DNA from: Anaerococcus degeneri
GTDB lineage: Bacteria; Bacillota; Clostridia; Tissierellales; Peptoniphilaceae
Direction of reading: 5' to 3'
Assembly (NCBI RefSeq): GCF_017874475.1
Contig: NZ_JAGGLO010000001.1
Coordinates: forward strand, 620,001-684,000
Length of the DNA: 64,000 bases
Part shown: positions 42,720 through 51,226 of the stretch, piece after piece
Layout of the letters: the number at the start of each line of letters is the position of its first letter
How positions within the stretch are numbered: the first letter of the stretch is position 1
Notes under the pieces: model-generated
The model's database searches: none
Told to the model about the DNA's origin: nothing
The model's input: only the letters and a program-made list of their open reading frames with translations
Position numbers and translations under genes: made by a program

Positions 42720-43454
42720 CTATCCCCTCCTATATAAAAATAGTCCTGTAAAGGCAACTGAAAAGAGTAAAATTAATAAATCATATATAGTAAACTTTAC
42801 TTTTACCACAGTACTTCTCTTTTTCAAAGCTCCCAATCCTCTACTTATTGCTGCCGCCGACAATTCATCACCTATTTTTACAATAGAAACGATTAAAGGT
42901 ATTGTTACATATTCCAAGTATAAGCTTGGATTTTTCCACGCCTTTTTATTTTTAAAGCTAATTCCTCTCATTTTCATAGCAGTCTTAATAGAATTGTGTT
43001 CTTCTTTCAAAGTTGGAATAAACCTGAATGCAACTGCTGTTGGAATAATAAATGCATTGGGAATTTTCCACTTTACCATGGCTGCTATAAACTCGCTCGT
43101 TTTTGTAGACATTACAACATAATAGCCCAACATAAAAATTGGAAATAGTCTTAAAATCAAGGCATTCAACAATACTGAAATTGTATTTATGAGTGTAGGC
43201 AATGTGTACATATCTTTCGTAAAGTGTGCCATAATAGCCAAAGTAAATAGCCCTCCATAAATGAAAGCTATCTTAAATTGTTTATTAGATAATAATAATG
43301 CTATTGCCACAATGGCGGATATAAGGCTAACTAAAATATCCTTATATCCGATAGACATTATGGTTGTTATAAATATCATAAATAAAATTTTAGTACGAGG
43401 ATCTAAGAAAAAGCCCTTTGGTTTATTCGGTTTATATACCTCATACTCTTCCAT
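42720..43454 (-). CDS. ECF transporter T component (transmembrane)
   Basis: A 244-residue EcfT-type protein with about five or six membrane helices. The coupling motifs are AMKMRGISFKN (first Arg-Gly helix) and AAAISRGLGALKKR (second), which dock onto the two ATPase domains. It lies two bases after the S component and two bases before the ATPase gene. It anchors the importer and passes the ATP-driven movement to the S component. Confidence 0.9.
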   Translation of the reverse strand: MEEYEVYKPNKPKGFFLDPRTKILFMIFITTIMSIGYKDILVSLISAIVAIALLLSNKQFKIAFIYGGLFTLAIMAHFTKDMYTLPTLINTISVLLNALILRLFPIFMLGYYVVMSTKTSEFIAAMVKWKIPNAFIIPTAVAFRFIPTLKEEHNSIKTAMKMRGISFKNKKAWKNPSLYLEYVTIPLIVSIVKIGDELSAAAISRGLGALKKRSTVVKVKFTIYDLLILLFSVAFTGLFLYRRG

Positions 43455-44035
43455 TAAATGATACCCGCTCTCTCGAAGTGTTTCTTAAGCATTTTCCTCC
43501 CTAAATTTGCACCAATAACTGAGCCGATAAAAATAATTCCAAATGCAGCAATCCCCATCCAAGAAGGCATATATTTTGCGAGTGCAAGTGCATATTGTTC
43601 TCCCATTTGTTGCTTAACACCTTCCATATAGGTATCTGCCATTACCCACATTGGCATTTGACAACCTATCATTCCGCAAGAAAATAGCCAAAATCCAATA
43701 ACATTCTTTTTAAAACTCTTAAAACCACCTGATTTCATAACCAGATCACTGATAATGCCAAATGGGATATATCCTACCAATGCTAACCATGTATAGCCCA
43801 TAAAATACCAAAACACACCGATAATAATTGACATAATCGTAACCATGCCAAATTTTTCTATTTTGGTTAAAAACAACATAAAGGGAATTCCTGTGACTAT
43901 AGGAATTAGAAGATAGATAGCTGGGTATAAGATAGGAATTGCATTCATCATCCCTACTACAAAAAACAGAACTAAATAAATAGCTGTATAAATTCCTACA
44001 TTGATTAGATCTTTAGCTGACAATCCTTTTTTCAT
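43454..44035 (-). CDS. ECF transporter S component, MptD/Trep_Strep family
   Basis: A 193-residue protein with about six helices of the MptD (Trep_Strep) S-component type: INVGIYTAIYLVLFFVVGMM at the start, GYIPFGIISDLVMKSGG in the middle and FERAGII at the end. S components bind the substrate; members of this family have unassigned substrates. In the neighbourhood of a metallophore cluster a metal or metallophore complex is possible (inference). It shares one base with the T component gene. Confidence 0.88.
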   Translation of the reverse strand: MKKGLSAKDLINVGIYTAIYLVLFFVVGMMNAIPILYPAIYLLIPIVTGIPFMLFLTKIEKFGMVTIMSIIIGVFWYFMGYTWLALVGYIPFGIISDLVMKSGGFKSFKKNVIGFWLFSCGMIGCQMPMWVMADTYMEGVKQQMGEQYALALAKYMPSWMGIAAFGIIFIGSVIGANLGRKMLKKHFERAGII

Positions 44036-44116
44036 TTTTTTTAATCCTCCTTAAATTAAAATAATACAAATCTACATGAGCTATATTTGAATAATTCTCA
44101 TATAAATCATTTTCAC

Positions 44117-45850
44117 TTATGACAGTTTCCAATTAACTGCCTTTTGTCGTGCCTCAACAAAATTTTTATAGATACCTTCTGCTTGAATTAGCTCTTCATG
44201 TGTGCCTTTTTGATTTATTTTTCCATTTGCTAAAACAAGTATTTGGTTTGCATTTTTTATTGTCTTTAGTCTGTGTGCTATCATTATTACTGTTTTATTT
44301 CTTGTGAGTTCCTCCATAGCAACCTGCAATTTATCCTCATTTTCAGGGTCTACATTTGCAGTAGCTTCATCGAAAATAATAATAGGTGCATTCTTTATCA
44401 TTGCTCTTGCAATTGATATTCTTTGTCTTTCTCCACCAGATAGACTTGCACCTCCCTCTCCTATAACTGTTTCATATTGTTCAGGAAGCTTCATAATAAA
44501 TTCATGACAACACGCCTTCTTTGCGGCTTCTATAACTTCCTCATGTGTAGCATCCGGCTTGGCAAACTTTATATTGTTCTCAATAGTGTCTTGAAATAAA
44601 TAAACATTTTGAAAAACCATACTAATTTGTCTCATTAATGACTCCAATGAATATTCTTTAATATTGTGTCTACCTATGCTGATTTCTCCTTTCTCTACAT
44701 CCCAAAATCTCGCTATCAAATTGCAAAATGTAGTTTTTCCAGCTCCTGAAGGCCCAACTATAGCTGTCATTTGGTTTTGTGGTATCTTGACCGAAATATC
44801 ATCGAGGATTTTTTTACCTGAATATGAAAACTCTACATTATCAAAAGAAATATCGAAAGTAGTAGGCTTTATGTCTTTTCCATCAATATCCATCTGTGGA
44901 AATTCCTCTAACTTCCTTGTTTGCTCAATAGATCCACTAACAACTCTGAGAGAGGTTGTTGCACTTCCTGCCAATTTTATTTGAGAAAAAGCAAGAAAAG
45001 AAATTATAATCGTCATAACTGTATTTAAGAATGAGAGTTCTCCATTGATATAAAAGAAAATACCTGCACCTATTATCAAAATGCTAAACAAATCCAAAAG
45101 AATATTTTGCAAAATCGTATAAGGTGTAAACAGTTTTTCACAATCAAGATTTATTTTTCTACTATTTTCAATAGCACCTCTGACTTTTTCATCTCCTTTC
45201 CCTGTTAAATTGAAAGATTTTATAACAGACATTCCTCCAATTTGCTCTAAAATGGCATCAACTAATTTAGCAGATGCTTTTTGTCTTTTAGGAAGAACAC
45301 TCCTTGATTTGCTTTCCATTTTTGAGAGAACAAATAAGTACAATAGACATCCAATTGCAACAATAAAACCTATTCTCCACTCAAATGCTAAAATCATTAT
45401 TGTAAATATTATCGTGTTTATAAAACCTGATAATGTATTTACCATAACCATTGCGGCGGTATTTTCTACATCTTCTAAAACAGTTGTAGAAATTCCAACC
45501 ACTTCACCAATATTGTTTTCATTGAAAAATCCCATAGGAATTTTTTTGAGCATTTCTCCTATTGCTACTCTTTTATTTGCCACCATAAAATAACTTGCAT
45601 GGCATTGCTGTAACTGTGAATAATAATTTGCAACACTTCTGCCAACTATGCTTATAACAAGAAGTATCAAAGCAATCCATGCAGGTGTCATACTCATATT
45701 TTTTTCAACAATAGCTTTAACAATAATGTATATTGCACTGATTTGGAGCATGTGAAAAATTGCAAACAAGAAACTTACCCATATAGAATGGTATACATTT
45801 TTCTTCTCATCACCTGAGAAATCTAAAATTTTCTTTAAGGCACTTATCAT
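44117..45850 (-). CDS. ABC transporter, fused membrane-ATPase, YbtP/Q-like (second half)
   Basis: A 577-residue half transporter: six membrane helices (about 15-300) and a nucleotide-binding domain with GPSGAGKTT, FQNVYLFQDT, LSGGERQRIS and IIFDEATANVD. Type-IV ABC proteins of this kind include exporters and also importers of siderophores such as YbtPQ and IrtAB. It overlaps the partner gene upstream by four bases (ATGA), so the two form a heterodimer. Walker B, the signature and the H-loop (IAHR) are all intact. It follows in the TetR-controlled operon. Confidence 0.92.
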   Translation of the reverse strand: MISALKKILDFSGDEKKNVYHSIWVSFLFAIFHMLQISAIYIIVKAIVEKNMSMTPAWIALILLVISIVGRSVANYYSQLQQCHASYFMVANKRVAIGEMLKKIPMGFFNENNIGEVVGISTTVLEDVENTAAMVMVNTLSGFINTIIFTIMILAFEWRIGFIVAIGCLLYLFVLSKMESKSRSVLPKRQKASAKLVDAILEQIGGMSVIKSFNLTGKGDEKVRGAIENSRKINLDCEKLFTPYTILQNILLDLFSILIIGAGIFFYINGELSFLNTVMTIIISFLAFSQIKLAGSATTSLRVVSGSIEQTRKLEEFPQMDIDGKDIKPTTFDISFDNVEFSYSGKKILDDISVKIPQNQMTAIVGPSGAGKTTFCNLIARFWDVEKGEISIGRHNIKEYSLESLMRQISMVFQNVYLFQDTIENNIKFAKPDATHEEVIEAAKKACCHEFIMKLPEQYETVIGEGGASLSGGERQRISIARAMIKNAPIIIFDEATANVDPENEDKLQVAMEELTRNKTVIMIAHRLKTIKNANQILVLANGKINQKGTHEELIQAEGIYKNFVEARQKAVNWKLS

Positions 45851-47589
45851 TTTATTTCACCATCCTTTACTCCAATATGAGCATTCCACATCTTTTGGTA
45901 TAACTCAGAATCTTCCATAAGTTCTTCATGCTTACCATGTGAAACAAGCTCTCCATTCTCAATTAAGAATATTTGTTCTGCATCTGTTATAGTTGATAAC
46001 CTATGAGCAATAATAATCACCGTTTTATCTTTTATAAGCTTTGATAAAGCTTGCTTTATAATCACTTCATTTTCAGGATCTATATATGAAGTAGCTTCAT
46101 CAAGTATTACTATAGGTGCATTTTTGAGCATTGCTCTTGCAATTGATATTCTTTGTCTTTCTCCACCAGAAACATGGCTCCCACTACTTCCGACAACCGT
46201 ATCGTAACCATGTTCCATTTTCATAATAAAATCATGACAACCCGATTTCTTAGCAATGTCTTCTACTTCTTTATCACTGGCACTTGGATTACCCATTCGG
46301 ATGTTTTCCCTAATACTTTCGTTGAACAAAAAATTATCCTGAGAAACAAATGCAGTTGAACTATATAATTGCTTTAATGGAATTTCCTTAAGATTGTATC
46401 CACCAATATTTATATTTCCTTCCGTAATATCCCAATATCCAGCTATTAATTTTGCTAAAGTTGACTTGCCACTTCCACTTGGCCCAACAAAAGCCACTGT
46501 TGTCCCTTCTTTTATGTTTAGGGATATTCCATGAAGAATTTCTTTTTCTTCTTCATATCCAAACTTTACATTTTGTAAATCAATATTATATTGCTGGATA
46601 GTCACTTCTCCATCAGAATGCTTTTGTTCTTTTCCTTCTAAAATTGAGTTAATAGAATTAGCAATAGTTCCTATCTTAGCAAGACCATCAACAAAATTGA
46701 TTGTTTCAAGTAAAGGTCCTGCAATACCTAAAGATAGAATAATAACAGATATAAATACTTCTGCACTCAAACTGCCACTAATGTAGAAATACCAACCAAA
46801 TGGAAGCACTGTTATCATTGTAGTAGGAGATATATTTTTAGATAAAGATACAGGTAACTGGCAGCTCTTCATCCATTCATAAAAGTATCTTGCATTTGCA
46901 ATGACTTTATCTTTGTACTTTGCGTACGATCTCTTGTCTTGATTAAATGTTTTTATCACTTCTATTCCATTGACATACTCAACAATTGCAGAATTCATTT
47001 CTCGATTTACCTTTACAGATCCTTCATATTGAACAGCATAATTTTTCATTACGAGTCCCATAAAAAGCATCCCCACAGGAATGGATACTAATGATAAAAG
47101 AGCCATTCTCCAATCAAGAAATAATAAGTAAATAAATATACTCAAAGAGCCTAATAAATTTGAGGTCATTTCAGGTAAAAGGTGTGCCAGAGGCTTTTCC
47201 ATACTTTCAACTTGATCAACCATAATTTGCTTAAAATTTCCACTTGGAACAGAGATTATTTCCCCTAATGGCATCTTTGGGAGTTTTTCAAGCATTCTTA
47301 AACGAACATCTTTCAGTACATTAAAAGTTGCTTTATGAGATACAGATAAAGCCATAGAGTATAAAAATGATTTTAAAATATAAGATAACAATCCTATTCC
47401 TAGCCATAAGGAATAAATTTTAAAATCCTCATTTCCCTTTAACAATTCAACTAAAATACGACTTGCTGCAATATATGGAACAATCCCTGCAATAACACCG
47501 ATACTCGCTATAAATACAGATGTTTTTAACTTTGAATGTTCCTTTTTTGCAAGTTCCCACAATATAGTAGCAGGACTTTTTTGTTTCAT
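45847..47589 (-). CDS. ABC transporter, fused membrane-ATPase, YbtP/Q-like (first half)
   Basis: A 580-residue half transporter: six membrane helices (about 20-300) and an ATPase domain with GPSGSGKST, SQDNFLF, VSGGERQRIS and VILDEATSYID. It pairs with the next gene. I start at the ATG at 47589 after GGAGGTG; a TTG 15 bases upstream is unlikely. Members of this type in yersiniabactin, equibactin and mycobactin loci move the metal-siderophore complex. Direction cannot be read from sequence alone. It is the first gene behind the TetR-type operator. Confidence 0.92.
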   Translation of the reverse strand: MKQKSPATILWELAKKEHSKLKTSVFIASIGVIAGIVPYIAASRILVELLKGNEDFKIYSLWLGIGLLSYILKSFLYSMALSVSHKATFNVLKDVRLRMLEKLPKMPLGEIISVPSGNFKQIMVDQVESMEKPLAHLLPEMTSNLLGSLSIFIYLLFLDWRMALLSLVSIPVGMLFMGLVMKNYAVQYEGSVKVNREMNSAIVEYVNGIEVIKTFNQDKRSYAKYKDKVIANARYFYEWMKSCQLPVSLSKNISPTTMITVLPFGWYFYISGSLSAEVFISVIILSLGIAGPLLETINFVDGLAKIGTIANSINSILEGKEQKHSDGEVTIQQYNIDLQNVKFGYEEEKEILHGISLNIKEGTTVAFVGPSGSGKSTLAKLIAGYWDITEGNINIGGYNLKEIPLKQLYSSTAFVSQDNFLFNESIRENIRMGNPSASDKEVEDIAKKSGCHDFIMKMEHGYDTVVGSSGSHVSGGERQRISIARAMLKNAPIVILDEATSYIDPENEVIIKQALSKLIKDKTVIIIAHRLSTITDAEQIFLIENGELVSHGKHEELMEDSELYQKMWNAHIGVKDGEIK

Positions 47590-47609
47590 AATCAACACCT
47601 CCAAATAAA

Positions 47610-47635
47610 ATAACTTAATTAGCTAACTTAGTTAT
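47610..47635 (-). promoter_or_regulatory. TetR-type operator before the transport operon
   Basis: ATAACTTAATTAGCTAACTTAGTTAT contains TAACTTAGTTA (47624-47634), an 11-base TAAC-N3-GTTA palindrome. It overlaps a weak promoter (TTGCAT, 17 bases, GCTAAT on the minus strand). The same palindrome type occurs in the tetR promoter. Confidence 0.6.
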
Positions 47636-47658
47636 CATTTATGCAAAAAAACTACCCC

Positions 47659-48291
47659 TTAAAATCCTTGCAATTTTTTCCACCCCTCACGAAAAAATCT
47701 CGCAACGATTTCTGAGTTTTGTTTAACCTCTTCAATATTGTCAGAATGCATAATAATTTCACACAATGCATTAATATATGCATGATTAAGTAAGTGCATT
47801 GATTTTTCAGATATATTAATGCATTTATAATTATCTTTTAAAACTATTTTTGAGATTTTATTTCTATTTAAATCTTCCATTTTTACTAATTTTTCAATGA
47901 AATTATCATATTTTGTTCCATACGCTTTATACACTAAAAGTTCAAATATATCTTTTTTTCTAAATATATATATTGCGGTTTCGATTGATCCAGCAATATT
48001 AATTTCAGCTAAGTCTTTAATGTGTTTCTCATCAATACTTCTAAACGATTCTTCTTCGAATTTTGTATATAAATCTAAAATTTCTTTAGCGAGTGGTTCA
48101 ACTAAGGCAACAAATAGAGCTTCCTTATCCTCAAAATGTCTATAAAAAGCCCCTGTAGTAACACCGGCATCTTTACATATCTTTCTTAAATTAGCTCGTT
48201 CATATCCATCATTTAAAAAATTAATTTTCCCACTTTTCAAAATGTTTTCGTGTGTAACATCAAATCCTTTCAGATTTTTCATGTTATTCAC
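47659..48291 (-). CDS. TetR/AcrR family regulator of the transport operon
   Basis: A 210-residue TetR-family repressor. The HTH reads YERANLRKICKDAGVTTGAF, then YRHFEDKEALF, followed by a helical ligand-binding domain with no further signature. It lies immediately upstream of, and in the same direction as, the ABC/ECF/MATE operon. Palindromes of the same type lie both in its own promoter and before the first ABC gene, so it probably represses both until an inducer binds. The inducer could be the metallophore or an intermediate. Confidence 0.9.
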   Translation of the reverse strand: MNNMKNLKGFDVTHENILKSGKINFLNDGYERANLRKICKDAGVTTGAFYRHFEDKEALFVALVEPLAKEILDLYTKFEEESFRSIDEKHIKDLAEINIAGSIETAIYIFRKKDIFELLVYKAYGTKYDNFIEKLVKMEDLNRNKISKIVLKDNYKCINISEKSMHLLNHAYINALCEIIMHSDNIEEVKQNSEIVARFFREGWKKLQGF

Positions 48292-48307
48292 CTCTTCCTA
48301 TATACAG

Positions 48308-48354
48308 ATAACTTTGTTATATAAAATAATACCATATATTCCATTTTGAGTCAA
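48308..48354 (-). promoter_or_regulatory. tetR promoter with operator
   Basis: TTGACT (48349-48354), a 17-base spacer and TATTAT (48326-48331) on the minus strand. Immediately downstream is ATAACTTTGTTAT (48308-48320), a TAAC-N3-GTTA palindrome shared with the transport operon. Confidence 0.7.
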
Positions 48355-48401
48355 GAGAATTTAGAAGAGCCATGATTTTTATGCGTTTACAACATCCATA
48401 T

Positions 48402-49091
48402 TCATGAACGATTATTTTGTAAGAATAAATGTATGTCTTCGGCAACTTTTTCCCAATCTGGATCAAGCATACAATCATGACATAATTCATTATAAATCTT
48501 CAAAGTTGCACCATAATAATTCATAGTATCAATTAGAGACTTTACAGGTATGCATCTATCATTTTTTGAGCCAATTATAAAAGTTGGTACAAATTTGTAA
48601 AATAATTTAATAGAAGAATATGTTAATGTCAACAATCTTATATTTTTAGCTTCTTCTTTCATTTTAGCTACATATTCTTTAGCTTTATCTACTCTGCCAG
48701 AAAAGAAAAGTTCTTCCTTCGTTTTTCCGTAATAATTAAAAGAAATTTTTATAGCATTCAATAACCTATTACTAATTGGATAAGGTGAAAGTAATACTAT
48801 TGCATTTACATTATTAATATTTTTATTATCTTGTAAATATTCATTTAAGATTAAATTGCCCATTGAATGAGAAACTATCGCTAATTTACTATTATTTTCT
48901 CTTTTTATCTTTCTTATAATTTCTTCTAATATTAAAACAGAGTTTCTAACATTTCTCGCATTTTTAGACAGAACGTGGATATTAACACTATAGCCTTTCT
49001 TTATAAAATATTTAGTAAAATTTTCATCCCAACACCATTCAGCATGTGATGCTCCACATATAAAAACAATATTATATTTTTGTGTTACCAT
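48402..49091 (-). CDS. Alpha/beta hydrolase, possible editing esterase of the peptide cluster
   Basis: A 229-residue alpha/beta hydrolase. The nucleophile elbow is SHSMGNL, the acid lies in GSKNDRCIP, and the catalytic His in LCHDCM. It is the last gene of the peptide operon and lies four bases after the 703-residue protein gene. Small stand-alone hydrolases at this place in siderophore clusters often act as type II thioesterases that clear misloaded carrier proteins. The overall sequence is closer to a serine aminopeptidase/monoacylglycerol-lipase type than to classical type II thioesterases, so the role is inferred from context. Confidence 0.75.
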   Translation of the reverse strand: MVTQKYNIVFICGASHAEWCWDENFTKYFIKKGYSVNIHVLSKNARNVRNSVLILEEIIRKIKRENNSKLAIVSHSMGNLILNEYLQDNKNINNVNAIVLLSPYPISNRLLNAIKISFNYYGKTKEELFFSGRVDKAKEYVAKMKEEAKNIRLLTLTYSSIKLFYKFVPTFIIGSKNDRCIPVKSLIDTMNYYGATLKIYNELCHDCMLDPDWEKVAEDIHLFLQNNRS

Positions 49092-49095
49092 ATTT

Positions 49096-51207
49096 TCACC
49101 TCACTTTATCTTTAATTATTAATAACTTTTGCCCAAATATATTCAAATTGAAATTTTCTCTAGGGAAAATACTAAAATCAAAATCCCCACATCGATTAAT
49201 AAGTTCTATCCAATCATTTAATTCTAAAAAAGTGCTATTTTTAATCTTTCGTATATCATCAGGTTCTTCCATCATAAATACTTGTGATACTAGCATCTCA
49301 ATTGGATTACCTATTGGTTCTGTAATCAACATTACTCCATCTGGTCTTATCTTTTTTAAAAATGCCTTCATTACTTTCTCAAGATTACTAGAATTATTTA
49401 AAACCCCTGCTGCAATAATAATATCTACCTTATCTAAAGATTCTATCTCTTCTAAATTATCAATATTAAGCCTTAAATACTTAATTGCTGAATTATTTTT
49501 AAACTTCTCTTTTCCAATATCTAAAAAGAACTTCGAAATATCAGTATATAAATAATTTATTTTTTGTATCAAACTATATTCATTTAATTTTGTAATTACA
49601 CTATCTGTTGACGCACCTATACCAGCGCCAACCTCAAGTATGGTTATTTTCCTAATCTTGTTTTCCAAATGTCGGTTTACATAATCAGCAACCTGAATTC
49701 CGATTATTTCGTTTAAAAATCTGTAAATTATATTATTTTTATACAGAGCTGTAGCATATTTTATATCAGCTTCCGGGAATAATATAGCATTACAATCAAT
49801 TTCCCCATAAAACAACTCTTTCAAATTTTTTATATTTTCTCTGATATAATCTATTGAAGAGGGATCACCTAATTTCCAATCCCATAATTCACGCAACTCA
49901 CAAAAAAGTTGTTCTGTATTGATTTGTAAATTCTTAGTCAAATAAAAACTTCCTTCATTATTTTCTATAAATCCATGCAAAACGAGCATTTTTAACCATC
50001 TTTTTACTATCTTACTATTTTTGCTATGGAAGCAGTTTTTAATGATCTTTTCCTCAGAATATTTTATATTTTGATCGATAAAAGCACCGTTGTCTTTAAA
50101 AAATTTAAATATTTCTCCTAATATATAAGTATCCAACGTTTCTTTATACTTTAATAAATATTCTTTCGAGATATATGAATAATTCCTCTCTATATTAGCA
50201 ATTTCTTTACTCATATTTATTGTAACTGAATTATTATAATTAAATCCATCTCCTTGTTTCAAAGTTTGAAACCCATTATTTTTTCTTTTATATTCTCCTA
50301 TTCCTGTCATTTTATCACATGATAATACTTTATTTATATCTTGAATAAAAGATAAATCGTTTAATGCTTCTTGAATATGAGAGCGATAATTAATTTCATT
50401 TATATCTATGCCCTCCTCAATAACTGTACTTAAATTCAGTTTATAATTGTTCTCCAATGTTTGATTACAACCGCTAATATTTCCTGCTGTTTTTTTTATT
50501 ATATTATCACCATATAATATATTTTTTTGAATAAAGTTAATTGTTATGCAACAATTTTTTGTGAAAATTTTTAACTCATCATTGTACGCAGTAAATTGAT
50601 ATTCTTCATTAAGATTCGGTCTATATATTCTTATGCAAAACGGAACACTTGCAATATATCCCGAAAATGATTTTATCATTGAATTACCATGATTATTTGT
50701 TATATTTACTTTTTGGTTTGTCTTCAATCCTTCTTTCAGTATTTTAAAGATATAATATATCAAAAACTTTGAAAATAGCCCATCAATATATAAAATATTA
50801 TTCTTACTAAATTCTTCATATATCGTATTTGTACACTGTTTAAAAAAAATATCATTTTCACTTGGTATTTCTGGAATATAATAAACTTTTTTATTGTTTG
50901 CTATTTTTACACAACTTTTTATTTGATTTACATCCAATGGCATCTGATCAACTATAGAAATTCCGGCTTCTAACAATTCCATTCTTAAATAGGGATTGTT
51001 AGAAGCTATCAAGGATTTTTGAGGAATATATGCCCATTTAATATCTGATGGTAACTGAGAAACAAATTTGTATAGTTTTAGATTTTTAAAATAAGCATTT
51101 TTCTCAGCTAACTCATCTTCGGAATCTAATATACATAATTTAGTTTTTGCTTGCAAATAATGTAAATTTTCTGGATTACCACATATCAAAACATTTGACA
51201 CCTTCAT
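49096..51207 (-). CDS. Degenerate imide-reductase-like domain fused to a SAM methyltransferase
   Basis: A 703-residue protein of unusual build. Residues 1-165 resemble the N-terminal domain of thiazolinyl imide reductases: LPSDIKWAYI, ELLEAGISIVDQMP and ANNKKVYYIPE align by eye with LPSDIDLACV, LLNKGINVIQEQP and AREKNLIYMTAN of the reductase at 56610-57659. The nucleotide motif CGTxFG is lost (CGNPEN), as is the EHP motif. Residues 340-700 are a methyltransferase with a winged-helix front and ILEVGAGIGAST, homologous to the insert in the NRPS adenylation domain. It sits 19 bases after the NRPS gene. It may methylate the bound intermediate, with the reductase-like part for docking. Confidence 0.78.
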   Translation of the reverse strand: MKVSNVLICGNPENLHYLQAKTKLCILDSEDELAEKNAYFKNLKLYKFVSQLPSDIKWAYIPQKSLIASNNPYLRMELLEAGISIVDQMPLDVNQIKSCVKIANNKKVYYIPEIPSENDIFFKQCTNTIYEEFSKNNILYIDGLFSKFLIYYIFKILKEGLKTNQKVNITNNHGNSMIKSFSGYIASVPFCIRIYRPNLNEEYQFTAYNDELKIFTKNCCITINFIQKNILYGDNIIKKTAGNISGCNQTLENNYKLNLSTVIEEGIDINEINYRSHIQEALNDLSFIQDINKVLSCDKMTGIGEYKRKNNGFQTLKQGDGFNYNNSVTINMSKEIANIERNYSYISKEYLLKYKETLDTYILGEIFKFFKDNGAFIDQNIKYSEEKIIKNCFHSKNSKIVKRWLKMLVLHGFIENNEGSFYLTKNLQINTEQLFCELRELWDWKLGDPSSIDYIRENIKNLKELFYGEIDCNAILFPEADIKYATALYKNNIIYRFLNEIIGIQVADYVNRHLENKIRKITILEVGAGIGASTDSVITKLNEYSLIQKINYLYTDISKFFLDIGKEKFKNNSAIKYLRLNIDNLEEIESLDKVDIIIAAGVLNNSSNLEKVMKAFLKKIRPDGVMLITEPIGNPIEMLVSQVFMMEEPDDIRKIKNSTFLELNDWIELINRCGDFDFSIFPRENFNLNIFGQKLLIIKDKVR

Positions 51208-51226
51208 TTACATCTCCTTTAGACGT

